A stretch of 64,000 nucleotides of DNA from an uncultured Duncaniella sp. (GTDB lineage: Bacteria; Bacteroidota; Bacteroidia; Bacteroidales; Muribaculaceae), in assembly GCA_910578515.1 (NCBI GenBank), contig CAJTQR010000001.1:620001-684000 (forward strand), given 5' to 3'. The position numbers and the translations under genes are program-made. Within the stretch, counting starts at the first letter, position 1. Each line of letters opens with the position of its first letter. The notes below the pieces were generated by a model. That model saw nothing but the letters and a program-made list of their open reading frames with translations. It made no database searches and was not told the origin of the DNA. Below, in pieces: positions 35,436-45,018 of the stretch.

Positions 35436-35443
35436 TAACTTTG
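35436..35443 (+). promoter_or_regulatory. -7 box of tsaB
   Basis: TAACTTTG on the plus strand, 28 nt before ATG 35472. The upstream in-frame start 35445 would be almost at the transcription start and is not preferred. Confidence 0.55.
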
Positions 35444-35471
35444 TGTGACATTTTCAACAATAAATTGTACG

Positions 35472-36170
35472 ATGGCTGTAATACTCAATATCGAAACATC
35501 AACCAATGTATGTTCGGTGGCACTGACTGCCGAAGGGATGGTACTCGCCCATCAGGAAGATATGAACGGACGCAATCATGCCGGACTCCTAAGTGATTAC
35601 ATCAAGTATTGTCTTGATTTCGCGGCAGAGAAGGAACTGAAACTCGAAGCCGTAGCTGTTTCAATGGGCCCGGGTAGCTATACAGGTCTACGTATCGGTC
35701 TCTCGGAAGCCAAAGGTCTTGCTTATGCGCTCGACATACCATTGATTGGTATAAATACGCTCCAAATCATGTCATGTCAGGTGATGTTTACCAAAGAGCT
35801 TGAAGGCGACGAGATATTCGTGCCGATGATTGACGCCCGTCGCATGGAGGTTTACACAGCCGCTTACAATTTTGCCCTCGAGGATGTGATGCCGCAGCAA
35901 CCGCTCATACTTGACGAGAGTAGCTACGCATCCCTGCTTGACAATCACCGCAAGGTACTCTTTTTCGGAAATGGCAGCGATAAGGCAAAGGAGGTAATAA
36001 AAGCTCCCAATGCAGAGTTTGTACCTGACATTGTTCCGCTCGCCATTGACATGATAGCTCTCGCAGAACGCGCATACTCTCAACGCGAATTTTTAGACAC
36101 AGCCTACAGTGTACCTAATTATATCAAGGATTTTCAGGCAACAAAGCCAAAGAACAGTGTGTTAGGGTGA
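35472..36170 (+). CDS. tsaB: tRNA threonylcarbamoyladenosine synthesis protein TsaB
   Basis: 232 residues. Begins VILNIETSTNVCSVAL and contains SMGPGSYTGLRIGLSEAKGLA, the TsaB signature, with the ASKHA fold. It pairs with TsaD and TsaE in making t6A37 of tRNAs reading ANN codons. The stop codon overlaps the GTG start of the next gene (GTGA), so the two are translationally coupled. Confidence 0.93.
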   Translation: MAVILNIETSTNVCSVALTAEGMVLAHQEDMNGRNHAGLLSDYIKYCLDFAAEKELKLEAVAVSMGPGSYTGLRIGLSEAKGLAYALDIPLIGINTLQIMSCQVMFTKELEGDEIFVPMIDARRMEVYTAAYNFALEDVMPQQPLILDESSYASLLDNHRKVLFFGNGSDKAKEVIKAPNAEFVPDIVPLAIDMIALAERAYSQREFLDTAYSVPNYIKDFQATKPKNSVLG

Positions 36171-37336
36171 AGGATTTCAACAAACTCAGACTTAAACACC
36201 ACGGAGACAAGGAGAAACTTTGGGAAATACTGCAGGAGGAATGCAGGTTCAAAACTGCAAAAAAACTTCCAGAGACTCTAAAAAATCCCGATTTCGTTTT
36301 CCCGTCGCTCGCTGTGGCTGAAATGGCGACATCCGATGCGGTTGCCGATGTACATGTATCAATGATTACCGAAGGAGAATCGGTACTTGACATGACCTGC
36401 GGTCTGGGTATTGACGCATTTCATCTTGCACGCAAGGCTTCGACAGTGACCACCGTTGAGATTGACCATGAAAGCTTCGAGGCTGCGCTACATAACAGCG
36501 CTACGGCTGCCAATGGAAATGTAACGGTAGTTGAGGCTGACAGCATAAAGTGGCTTGAGAAGAACAATAAAAAATTTGACGTAATATTCATTGACCCGGC
36601 ACGTCGCGACTCGGTCGGTAGACATTTTGCACTCAAGGATTGCCAACCGGATGTCACAGCTGCACTACCTCTACTGCTCAGCCGTTGCAAGCGACTGATA
36701 ATCAAATGCTCCCCAATGCTCAGTATTGATGCAGCCGCAAAGGAACTTGGAGTGGATTGTGACGTCACGATAATCGGAACCGCGAAAGAGTGTAAAGAGG
36801 TGGTGTTTATCCTCCCTGGCTCTCTTAGCGAAAGTGATGAACCGGAACAAAACGGGAACAAAACCAATACACATACGCGCACAATAAAAAGTGTGACTAT
36901 CGGACATCCTGACTTCGAATACACATCTGCCGCCGATAGAGAAGCTGAACTTGAGTTCGCCAATCCACAGCCAGGTGGATACCTGTATGAGCCATATCCA
37001 TCAGTAATGAAAGGTGGCGGCTACAGGGCTTTGGCTCAGAGATTCGGCATAGGGAAACTGCATCCCAATACACATCTGTATTATTCTCCCACCGTTATTG
37101 AGAATTTTCCGGGTGAAAGGTTCAGAATCGCCGATATTATACCATCGTCCAAACAAGCCTACCGTGATTTCGCAAAGCAATATCCTAAAATAAATGTTGC
37201 TACAAGAAATTTCCCCCTCTCCGCCCCTGAGTTAGTAAAAAAACTCAGAGTCAAAGAAGGGGGTGAAAATATGGTATTCGGCACTACTGTCACCAACGGA
37301 GACAAAGTGCTCGTTGTGACCGATATGGGGGTTTAG
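36167..37336 (+). CDS. Class I SAM-dependent methyltransferase with THUMP-like domain
   Basis: 389 residues from GTG 36167, which overlaps the tsaB stop. A helical N-terminal part precedes a Rossmann methyltransferase core with motif I SVLDMTCGLGIDAFHLA and motif IV FIDPARRDS. The C-terminal portion (about 290-389, beginning around YLYEPYPSVMKGGGYRALA) corresponds to the THUMP-like region. The family is uncharacterised but RNA is the likely substrate given the fold and the tsaB neighbour. It ends 7 nt before the convergent rlmB. Confidence 0.83.
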   Translation: MKDFNKLRLKHHGDKEKLWEILQEECRFKTAKKLPETLKNPDFVFPSLAVAEMATSDAVADVHVSMITEGESVLDMTCGLGIDAFHLARKASTVTTVEIDHESFEAALHNSATAANGNVTVVEADSIKWLEKNNKKFDVIFIDPARRDSVGRHFALKDCQPDVTAALPLLLSRCKRLIIKCSPMLSIDAAAKELGVDCDVTIIGTAKECKEVVFILPGSLSESDEPEQNGNKTNTHTRTIKSVTIGHPDFEYTSAADREAELEFANPQPGGYLYEPYPSVMKGGGYRALAQRFGIGKLHPNTHLYYSPTVIENFPGERFRIADIIPSSKQAYRDFAKQYPKINVATRNFPLSAPELVKKLRVKEGGENMVFGTTVTNGDKVLVVTDMGV

Positions 37337-37343
37337 AATCTCA

Positions 37344-38099
37344 TTAGATTATTTCAAGATTTGCGTTGAGACGCTGACGCACCACCTCATAAATCATTAC
37401 TCCCGCAGCTACTGACACATTCAACGAGCCAATATTTCCAAACATCGGGATTGCCACACGTGTCTCGCACTGCTTCATAGCCTCCGGAGATATTCCGACA
37501 TCCTCTGCTCCCATCACAAGGGCTACCGGGTCGCTGTAATGTCCCTCGGTATAGTTGATTTCCGCTTTTTCCGATACAGCCACAACATTATAACCATTCT
37601 CACGCAAAAACTTTGCTGCCCAGGCTATGGAAGATACGCGACATACCGGAATATGGTGCAACGCACCGGCCGATGTCTTTATGGCATCGCCCCCAACAGA
37701 TACACTTCCATGCTCGGGAATAACTATGGCATCCACACCGGCGCACTCACAGGTACGGGCAATAGCACCGAAATTACGCACATCCGTAATACCGTCAAGC
37801 AGCACAATGAAAGGTAAAATCCCGGCCTCATAAAGTTCAGGCACGATGTGGTCAAGACGATGGTACGTTACAGCCGACATCATCGCCAAAACACCCTGGT
37901 GATTCTTACGTGTGATACGATTGATACGCTCTACCGGCACACGCTGCATCACCACATGGGCTTTACGGGCAGCAGCTATAAGTTCCGAAGCCAAATCGCC
38001 CTGAAGGTCCTTGGCAATAAAAATTTTGTCTATCTCTTTTCCGGCGTCAATCGCCTCTATCACGGCACGAATGCCATAAATGTAATCGGTACGTTCCAC
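37344..38099 (-). CDS. rlmB: SpoU/TrmH-family rRNA 2'-O-methyltransferase (RlmB-type)
   Basis: 251 residues. An L30e-like substrate-binding N-domain (about 1-85) and a SPOUT knot domain with DGITDVRNFGAIARTCECAG, LVMGAEDVGISPEA and IPMFGNIGSLNVSVAAGVM. RlmB methylates G2251 of 23S rRNA in E. coli; assignment among TrmH paralogues is by overall similarity. It lies 41 nt after recN at the end of the dnaN gene string. Confidence 0.88.
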   Translation of the reverse strand: MERTDYIYGIRAVIEAIDAGKEIDKIFIAKDLQGDLASELIAAARKAHVVMQRVPVERINRITRKNHQGVLAMMSAVTYHRLDHIVPELYEAGILPFIVLLDGITDVRNFGAIARTCECAGVDAIVIPEHGSVSVGGDAIKTSAGALHHIPVCRVSSIAWAAKFLRENGYNVVAVSEKAEINYTEGHYSDPVALVMGAEDVGISPEAMKQCETRVAIPMFGNIGSLNVSVAAGVMIYEVVRQRLNANLEII

Positions 38100-38140
38100 T
38101 ATGATATATTCTTATATTATTATTATTCTCGTTTAAAGCA

Positions 38141-39802
38141 TCATGAATTTTTGAGAAGAGAGCGGGCTGCGGCAAGTGCTGTTTTGTCGATAGATGCGCC
38201 GCCGAGCATTGCCGCGATGGCGTTTACCCTCTCCTCAGCGCTGAGACGTGCAATGCGTGTGTGGGTTGAATGTTCGTCATCCTCCTTATATACCCGGTAC
38301 TGCGCGTCACCTTTCGATGCTACCTGTGGAAGATGGGTGATAGCCGTCACCTGAATACTCTTAGATATATCACGCATCATTATCCCCATCCGGTTAGCCA
38401 CATCGCCCGACACTCCGGTGTCAATTTCATCGAACAGAATACTCGGGAGTTGCATACGGGATGCTATAATTGACTTGATAGAGAGCATAAGTCGCGAAAT
38501 CTCACCACCCGAGGCTGTTGACCCTACAGGCATGAGCTGCTGATTCTTGTTGAATGCAAACATGAACTGCACAGTGTCGATTCCTGTAGGTGACATATCA
38601 GCCGGAAGCACCTGAATGTCACACTGAAGGTTCTTCATGCCAAGTGGCATCGCCACCTCTCGGAGCCGCTCCCCGAACCGAAGAGCCTCAGCCTTGCGGG
38701 CTTCAGAAATTTCCATGGCTGTCTCTTTTGCCAACGCCTTTGCCCTGCGGGCATCCTTCTCAAGTTCTTTTAGAATGTCATCGGAATTATCGAGCGCATC
38801 AAGTTTTGCACGCAAACTGTCGCGCAGCGCTATCAGCCCGTCACTATTGTCTAAATGATGCTTGTGACAAAGACTGTAAATAGAGTTCAAGCGGTCCTCG
38901 ATAGCTTCAAGTTCAGCGGGGTCAGCAGAAAGGCTCTCGCTTATATCATTGAAAGTCGAGGCAATATCTCCCAACTCAATCTTAGCTGATTCGAGACGTT
39001 CAAGTATATTGTCGTTCCCATCCAACACACCTTCCAGTTCATCGCAGGAATCAATCGCGGTTTCTACAAGCCCAACAGCATTTGTTGGGTCCATAGCCAA
39101 AGCTCCCGCAGCATTATTCAGTGCTCTTTTTATGACTGCTATATTTGACATCACCTCACGTTCACGCTCAAGGTCAGCCTGCTCTCCCGGAAGAAGATTA
39201 AGTTCGTCAAGCTGCTCAAGTTGAAAACGGGTGTACTCCTCATCTTCCCGGCTCCGCTCCACTTTGGCTCTCATGATTTTCAATTGCTTTATAGCCTCAC
39301 GGAGCACATTATAACGTTTAGTGTACTCCTGCAGACGCGGACCGTTACCTGCGAGAGTGTCAATTATTTTCAGCTGAAATTCCGGTGTGGCAAGCAACTG
39401 GTTCTGATGCTGCGAATGGATATCAATCAGCCGCATCGCCACAGCCTGCAATTTTGTCAGCGGCACGGGAGAATCGTTGACAAAAGCACGCGACCTTCCC
39501 GCCGGTGCCACCTCACGGCGCAGTATGCACCGCTCATCATCCCACTCTATGTCAGCATCGAGACAGTACTCCTTTAGCGAAGGGTAATCATCGACCGTAA
39601 ACACAGCCTCAATCACACTTTTAGCAGTCGGATTTGTTACAACCCGCGAATCCGCCCTACCTCCGAGTATCAGGGAGAGGGCGCCAAGTATAATCGACTT
39701 CCCGGCACCGGTCTCACCCGTGATGACGTTGAAGCCCCTGTGAAAATCAATGTCAATGACATCAATCAGCGCATAGTTCGATATGTGGAGTGACTCTAAC
39801 AT
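38141..39802 (-). CDS. recN: DNA repair protein RecN
   Basis: 553 residues. SMC-like: N-terminal Walker A ITGETGAGKSIILGAL at about 30-45, two coiled-coil arms (about 160-370), the ABC signature ASGGEISRLMLSIK and Walker B SILFDEIDTGVSG. It works in double-strand break repair. The gene follows the DUF4835 gene at 40 nt and precedes rlmB. Confidence 0.95.
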   Translation of the reverse strand: MLESLHISNYALIDVIDIDFHRGFNVITGETGAGKSIILGALSLILGGRADSRVVTNPTAKSVIEAVFTVDDYPSLKEYCLDADIEWDDERCILRREVAPAGRSRAFVNDSPVPLTKLQAVAMRLIDIHSQHQNQLLATPEFQLKIIDTLAGNGPRLQEYTKRYNVLREAIKQLKIMRAKVERSREDEEYTRFQLEQLDELNLLPGEQADLEREREVMSNIAVIKRALNNAAGALAMDPTNAVGLVETAIDSCDELEGVLDGNDNILERLESAKIELGDIASTFNDISESLSADPAELEAIEDRLNSIYSLCHKHHLDNSDGLIALRDSLRAKLDALDNSDDILKELEKDARRAKALAKETAMEISEARKAEALRFGERLREVAMPLGMKNLQCDIQVLPADMSPTGIDTVQFMFAFNKNQQLMPVGSTASGGEISRLMLSIKSIIASRMQLPSILFDEIDTGVSGDVANRMGIMMRDISKSIQVTAITHLPQVASKGDAQYRVYKEDDEHSTHTRIARLSAEERVNAIAAMLGGASIDKTALAAARSLLKNS

Positions 39803-39842
39803 TAGAATAGCAAGTGTTGATAGGATTAGTTGTTGTCAGTTT

Positions 39843-40778
39843 TTATAAATTTCCTTTCCTTATGGCATCAATCCGCTCATGCTCGGTGGGATATAGCTTC
39901 GTAAGTATATCGCAGACATGGCGTCGCTGCTCTGGAAGCGATTTGGAGTATATGTTGGCAAGTTCATCGAACTTAGCATCCTTGAATATCGACAGACCGA
40001 CCGACATCGGAGCGACATCATATATATCAGAGAGAATATCCAATGATTTGTCAATCTCACCCCTACCCTTGTCAGGCGTTAGCGCCATACGGTCAAGACC
40101 GTTGATATGATATTGGTAATAAAGGTCTCTGATGCGACAAGTGGTCGGGTCAGTAAACACACGCAGTACAGCCGAACGGTTTCGTGTATCCTCAAAGGCT
40201 TTCCACCCAGTCTCACCCGATGACTGCGCCCGGTGAACGAGGGTCTCAAGGCGCTCGAAATATGGCTCTCCCCCACGCTGAGAGAAACTGTCAAAATCAA
40301 CCGCGAGTATCAGATAGACATAAAAATCCAATATGGCAGTGAGCTGACTCTCCATAGCGTTGTCGGAACGGAGCAACGGCTCATTCTCTTTATATTCAAA
40401 GTCAATCTTATCATCCTTGAAATTAATCAAGGTTGTGGTGTACGAAGAATTGTAGACGGGTCTGACTGACTGAACCTGGAGTGAGCCTGAGATTCTACCG
40501 GTAATGCCATCATAACCTGTAATGGTGAAGAACATGTTGGCATCAATCTTTTCCGAAGCCGAAAATTTAGCATCAGTCCATTTCGATGTGTTCACATAAT
40601 CACTTATAGCAATCTGCAATGTCTCGAATACCGACTTGTTCGTGCCTCCAATTTGCGATGTGTTAACCTCCACACGACAGTTTAGCTCCTGCGCATGGAG
40701 AAAAGATGGGAATGCAACAAGCAATATAGCCACGCATGCAATCCTCAGCAGTCGCTTATTGCTCAGATGACAACTCAC
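39843..40778 (-). CDS. DUF4835-family secreted protein (PorD-like)
   Basis: 311 residues with a signal peptide (about 8-29, ending FLHAQE). The mature part starts ELNCRVEVNTSQIGGTNKSV and ends LYPTEHERIDAIRKGNL. The family lies next to recN and coaBC across Bacteroidetes and has been linked by annotation to the type IX secretion component PorD. I see no other type IX genes in the window. The start region overlaps the end of coaBC by 23 bp; a later start at Met-free positions is unlikely because the signal peptide would be lost. Confidence 0.82.
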   Translation of the reverse strand: MSCHLSNKRLLRIACVAILLVAFPSFLHAQELNCRVEVNTSQIGGTNKSVFETLQIAISDYVNTSKWTDAKFSASEKIDANMFFTITGYDGITGRISGSLQVQSVRPVYNSSYTTTLINFKDDKIDFEYKENEPLLRSDNAMESQLTAILDFYVYLILAVDFDSFSQRGGEPYFERLETLVHRAQSSGETGWKAFEDTRNRSAVLRVFTDPTTCRIRDLYYQYHINGLDRMALTPDKGRGEIDKSLDILSDIYDVAPMSVGLSIFKDAKFDELANIYSKSLPEQRRHVCDILTKLYPTEHERIDAIRKGNL

Positions 40779-41976
40779 ATCCGTGGTTGATTATGGCATC
40801 GACAATATCAGCAGCCACCTCGCGCTTTGATTTCAAGGGATATTCCTTGCGCGATTCGCGGGTAAATATAGTGACCTTGTTTGTATCTGTGCCGAAACCA
40901 GCACCTCTGTCGCGCATGGAATTAAGCACAATCATGTCGAGGTTCTTTCTGGCAAGTTTCTCAAGGGCATTATCAAATTCGTGGTCAGTCTCCAAGGCAA
41001 AGCCCACAAGTTGTTGTCCTGGCTTCTTTGCCGCACCCAATGTGGCTGCTATGTCAGGGTTCTTGACAAGTTCTATTACCGGCACCTCCTGATGCTCACG
41101 TTTGATTTTTGAATCAGCGGGATGAGCCGGTGCATAATCGGCCACAGCCGCACACATTATAGCCACATCAACTGCAGGAAAGTGATTCTGGCAAGCGGCA
41201 AGCATCTGCTTTGCAGACTCCACTTTCTCCACTTTCACTGACGGATTGGAAATGGAGAGTGATACAGGTCCGCTGACTAACGTCACCTCTGCGCCACGCG
41301 ATGCGCATTCCTCAGCGAGAGCATACCCCATTTTACCTGAAGAATAATTTCCGATAAAACGTACCGGGTCAATCTTCTCGTGAGTCGGACCTGCGGTGAT
41401 AAGGACCTTCTTACCCTTCATGGTTTCGGTTGAGGCGAAGTGCTTTTGAAGCACCTCTACAATTCTCTCGGGTTCCTCCATACGCCCCTTACCGGTAAGC
41501 CCGCTCGCCAGATACCCGACCTCAGGCTCTATGATATGATTACCATAACTTTCCAATAACCTTAGATTAGCCTGGGTGGATGGATGAGCCATCATGTCAA
41601 GGTCCATAGCCGGAGCAATGAACACCGGAGACTTGGCAGAAAGATAGGTGGTGATGAGCATATTGTCAGCTATTCCGTGAGCCATCTTGCCTATTGAGGA
41701 GGCGGTGGCGGGAGCAATAACCATGCAGTCAGCCCAAAGTCCCAAATCCACATGCGAATGCCATTCACCAGTGTTAGCAGTAAAAAATTCACTCACCACC
41801 GGTTTCTGACTCAACGCCGAGAGTGTGACAGGTGTTATAAATTCTTTGCCTGCCGGGGTTATTACCACCTGAACCTCAGCACCAGCCTTGACCAATAATC
41901 TAAGCAGCGACACCGACTTGTAAGCCGCTATGCCGCCGCATATTCCGAGTATGATATGTTTGCCTTGCAAACTCAT
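40756..41976 (-). CDS. coaBC: Bifunctional phosphopantothenoylcysteine decarboxylase/phosphopantothenate-cysteine ligase
   Basis: 406 residues from ATG 41976, which overlaps the exonuclease stop as ATGA. The N-terminal CoaC flavoprotein domain has GICGGIAAYKSVSLLR, the His of HSHVDLGLWAD, APAMDLDMM and the substrate clamp. The C-terminal CoaB domain has AGPTHEKIDPVRFIGNYSSG and KPGQQLVGFALE. It performs two successive steps of CoA synthesis; the final kinase coaE is also in this window. Confidence 0.93.
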   Translation of the reverse strand: MSLQGKHIILGICGGIAAYKSVSLLRLLVKAGAEVQVVITPAGKEFITPVTLSALSQKPVVSEFFTANTGEWHSHVDLGLWADCMVIAPATASSIGKMAHGIADNMLITTYLSAKSPVFIAPAMDLDMMAHPSTQANLRLLESYGNHIIEPEVGYLASGLTGKGRMEEPERIVEVLQKHFASTETMKGKKVLITAGPTHEKIDPVRFIGNYSSGKMGYALAEECASRGAEVTLVSGPVSLSISNPSVKVEKVESAKQMLAACQNHFPAVDVAIMCAAVADYAPAHPADSKIKREHQEVPVIELVKNPDIAATLGAAKKPGQQLVGFALETDHEFDNALEKLARKNLDMIVLNSMRDRGAGFGTDTNKVTIFTRESRKEYPLKSKREVAADIVDAIINHGCELSSEQ

Positions 41977-42737
41977 TTTTTCATGCGTAATTTTATGCGT
42001 GTGAAGCAATCCTTGGTATTCTGCGAGAAATCACCTTTCATAATCCAGTCATAATAACTGGGGTCCTTGACAAGCACATCAGCCGCAAGTTGCCCTTTGT
42101 ACTTGCCGAAATTTATAACCTCCTCGTTATTATCATTATAGACAAGGCGACTCATGAAGTCAACATTCCTTCCTTGCTGTGAGAACTTGCTAAGTTCCTC
42201 CATATCGTTAGGAAGGTCATCATACTTATCCAGTTGCGCCATAAGCACTTCATAGGTAGCACGGGTATCGGCATTTGCCGAATGGGCACCGTCGAGTTCC
42301 TTTCCGCAATAGAAACGGTAGGCTGCCACCAGTGTGCGCTGCTCCTTCTTGTGGAATATGGTCTGCACATCAATCATGCGCGACTTGGAGAAGTCAAACT
42401 TAACGCCTGCGCGCTGAAACTCCTGGTCGAGCATCGGAATGTCGAATTTATTAGAATTAAATCCGGCTATATCACATCCGGTCAGTTCATTGGCAAGAGA
42501 GCGAGCTATCTGCTTGAACATCGGTGCGTCGGCCACATCCTCGTCGGTGATATGATGTACTGCAGTGGCTTCTGGGGGAATTTTTATCCCCGGATTTATA
42601 CGTCGTGTCTTCTCGATTTCCTCACCGGTGGGGAGTATCTTTATGATAGATATTTCCACGATGTGGTCCTTGGTCACATCCACACCGGTGGTCTCGAGGT
42701 CAAAGAAGACTATAGGTTTCTTGAGATTAAGTTTCAT
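41973..42737 (-). CDS. DnaQ-like 3'-5' exonuclease (DEDDh)
   Basis: 254 residues. Exonuclease motifs: FFDLETTGVD (Exo I), GFNSNKFDIPML (Exo II) and HSANADTRATYEV (Exo III with His and Asp). A C-terminal extension (about 190-254) with NFGKYKGQLAADVLVKDP resembles a small domain often found after such exonucleases. It could be the proofreading subunit or a separate nuclease; the neighbouring beta clamp supports a replication or repair role. It begins 17 nt after dnaN. Confidence 0.88.
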   Translation of the reverse strand: MKLNLKKPIVFFDLETTGVDVTKDHIVEISIIKILPTGEEIEKTRRINPGIKIPPEATAVHHITDEDVADAPMFKQIARSLANELTGCDIAGFNSNKFDIPMLDQEFQRAGVKFDFSKSRMIDVQTIFHKKEQRTLVAAYRFYCGKELDGAHSANADTRATYEVLMAQLDKYDDLPNDMEELSKFSQQGRNVDFMSRLVYNDNNEEVINFGKYKGQLAADVLVKDPSYYDWIMKGDFSQNTKDCFTRIKLRMKK

Positions 42738-42754
42738 CAGTGCTATGAGAGAGT

Positions 42755-43885
42755 TTAGAAGTCTGTCACGCTCATAGGCATGAGAAGCATTGTCAGCTTG
42801 GTGTCAGCTTTATCCTCAGTTGGAAGTATAACTGCAGGCTTTGAGGGGTCGGCAAGCTTGAAGATGATATCGTCAGTCCAAAGCACACCCGCAAGCTCTG
42901 CAAGATATGATGAGCTGAAACCTACCACCATATTGTTACCGGTAAAGTCTGATGAGATATTCTCCACACCCGATGTGTTGTATTCGTTATCCGAAGCCTT
43001 GATGGTAAGACGGTCGGGAGTTATGCGGAACTTTATCAGTCCATGTCCTTCATCCACAAAGAGACTTACCCGACGCACGGCTGTGGTAAACTGATGGCGA
43101 TTGACAGTGAGAGTGAAAGGATTCTTTTCTGGAATCACACGGGTGTAATCAGGATAGCGACCCTTCACCAGACGGCTGTCAAATGTGAATGTATCTGTCT
43201 CGAATGTCACGCCCTGCTGAGGGTCAAGCGACACTTTAACTTCTTCATCCTTGCTGAACACGCTACGGAATACATTGGTGGACTTGTTAGGAAGGATAAA
43301 AGCGCCCTCAATTCCGGGAGCTATGCTCTGGTCCTCAAATTTCACAAGTTTGTGAGTATCGGTAGCCACAAATACCAGTCTGTCGGGTTTTATGTCCCAA
43401 TACACACCCATCATCTGCGGGCGAAGCATATCTGTGCCGGCGGCAAACGATGTAAATTCCAATCCACGAAGCAGCACTGAGCCGGAAGTCTGGAATGTAA
43501 GCATATTCTCAGAAGCTGTGCGTTTGAATCGAGGATACTCGGCACCTGACACGCCCATGAATTTATATGAACCGTTGGGATGTGACATCTCTATGGCAAG
43601 AGTTGTGTCGTCAATCTCAAAATTCAATTCCTGTTCGGGCATTACACGCAAAAGCTCAACCACCCTGCGGGCATCGATACAGAATTCACCAGAACCTTCC
43701 ACATCCATAATGGGAATACGTCCGCAAAGAGTATTCTCACCGTCACATGCTGTTATTGTCAACACATTACCCTCTATTGAAAAGAGGAAATTATTGAGGA
43801 TGGTCAATGCATTCTTGGCATTTATGACCTTGCTTACGGCAGAAGCAAAATTATGAAGCGTCTTACTTGGAACTGTAAATTTCAT
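42755..43885 (-). CDS. dnaN: DNA polymerase III beta subunit (sliding clamp)
   Basis: 376 residues, three repeats of the clamp fold, beginning MKFTVPSKTLHNFASAVSKV and ending LLMPMSVTDF, close to the family's LMPMRL end. It tethers polymerase to DNA and supports the exonuclease downstream. It has its own consensus promoter. dnaA is not adjacent in this window, so the clamp has been separated from the usual dnaA neighbourhood. Confidence 0.95.
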   Translation of the reverse strand: MKFTVPSKTLHNFASAVSKVINAKNALTILNNFLFSIEGNVLTITACDGENTLCGRIPIMDVEGSGEFCIDARRVVELLRVMPEQELNFEIDDTTLAIEMSHPNGSYKFMGVSGAEYPRFKRTASENMLTFQTSGSVLLRGLEFTSFAAGTDMLRPQMMGVYWDIKPDRLVFVATDTHKLVKFEDQSIAPGIEGAFILPNKSTNVFRSVFSKDEEVKVSLDPQQGVTFETDTFTFDSRLVKGRYPDYTRVIPEKNPFTLTVNRHQFTTAVRRVSLFVDEGHGLIKFRITPDRLTIKASDNEYNTSGVENISSDFTGNNMVVGFSSSYLAELAGVLWTDDIIFKLADPSKPAVILPTEDKADTKLTMLLMPMSVTDF

Positions 43886-43913
43886 ATAGTGAACTTATTT
43901 ATCTTTTATCCTA

Positions 43914-43944
43914 CAAAGTTAGCATAAAAATTCACAATAAACAA
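43914..43944 (-). promoter_or_regulatory. Promoter of the dnaN operon
   Basis: Minus strand TTG (43944-43942), exactly 20 nt, TAACTTTG (43921-43914), 28 nt before ATG 43885. Confidence 0.7.
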
Positions 43945-44091
43945 CTCCGCGTGAGTGTTTAGAGTTCGTTTTGAAACAAATGTTGTCAATAAGGCTCCAA
44001 TTAAGATAGCGCTATCCGCAGAATAACCGTTTTACGGCACCAACTATAATTGATGAGCAGATAGAGGGATGATGAGTTGAAGATTTTTTAG

Positions 44092-44099
44092 TAACTTTG
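44092..44099 (+). promoter_or_regulatory. -7 box of the EamA transporter gene
   Basis: TAACTTTG on the plus strand, 43 nt before ATG 44143. No TTG at the ideal distance. The 257 nt between dnaN and this gene hold only this and the dnaN promoter. Confidence 0.5.
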
Positions 44100-44142
44100 C
44101 AGAAATTTTTACAAATTTACCATTTTCTTAAGATAGTTAATC

Positions 44143-45018
44143 ATGTGGGTATTACTTGCAGTAGTGTCGGCTCTTTGCCTCGGGCTATACGATGTGATGA
44201 AAAAACTGTCGGTAGACAGAAATAATGTGTTAGGTGTTCTGTTTCTCAACACTCTTTTCAGCGCGATGCTGATGCTTCCCCTCATCATAATCGGGCTTTT
44301 TCATGGGAATTATGGACTTGGCAACACATTGGAAGGACACGGAGCGATACTGCTCAAATCGGGGATTGTGCTGAGTTCATGGCTTCTCGGATATGCAAGC
44401 ATAAAACATCTTCCACTCACCATAGCCGGTCCGGTCAATGCTTCGCGACCTGTGATAGTGCTTGTTGGAGCATTGCTATTGTTCGGCGAGCGCCTCAACG
44501 GGTGGCAATGGGCAGGAGTGGTGCTCGGTTTTTGGTCACTCTTCTTCATAAGCCGTGTAGGAGGCAAGGAGGGATTCTCAATAAAGAATAACAAATGGAT
44601 ATGGATGGCTATCGGAGCCACCACAATGGGTGCGGTAAGCGCTCTTTACGACAAATATCTGCTCACTCGCTACGAACCACTTGAAGTCCAAGCCTGGTAT
44701 TCACTCTACCAGCTTGTAATCATGGGCATTACAATTGCCATAATTCTAAAAGGTAGGAAAGGTGGCACTTCGCTAAAATGGCGTTGGACCATACCGTTGA
44801 TTTCTTTGTTCCTCACAGTGGCCGACATTGCCTATTTCTACAGCCTGTCGCTCGAAGGGTCAATGATTGCAGTGGTATCGATGATAAGACGCGGCAGTGT
44901 GATAGTGTCATTCTTCTACGGGGTGATAGCACTTCATGAAAAAAATATCAAGCTTAAATTAGTCGACCTCACCCTGCTCCTTATAGGTCTTTCGTTTCTT
45001 GTAATCGGAAGCCTTTGA
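44143..45018 (+). CDS. EamA/DMT-family transporter
   Basis: 291 residues with ten hydrophobic segments in two five-helix halves (ALCLGLYDVMKKLSV at the start; SALYDKYLLTRYEP near the second half). The fold is that of drug/metabolite exporters; substrate unknown. Its last 60 bp overlap the 3' end of the convergent secreted-protein gene. Confidence 0.87.
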   Translation: MWVLLAVVSALCLGLYDVMKKLSVDRNNVLGVLFLNTLFSAMLMLPLIIIGLFHGNYGLGNTLEGHGAILLKSGIVLSSWLLGYASIKHLPLTIAGPVNASRPVIVLVGALLLFGERLNGWQWAGVVLGFWSLFFISRVGGKEGFSIKNNKWIWMAIGATTMGAVSALYDKYLLTRYEPLEVQAWYSLYQLVIMGITIAIILKGRKGGTSLKWRWTIPLISLFLTVADIAYFYSLSLEGSMIAVVSMIRRGSVIVSFFYGVIALHEKNIKLKLVDLTLLLIGLSFLVIGSL

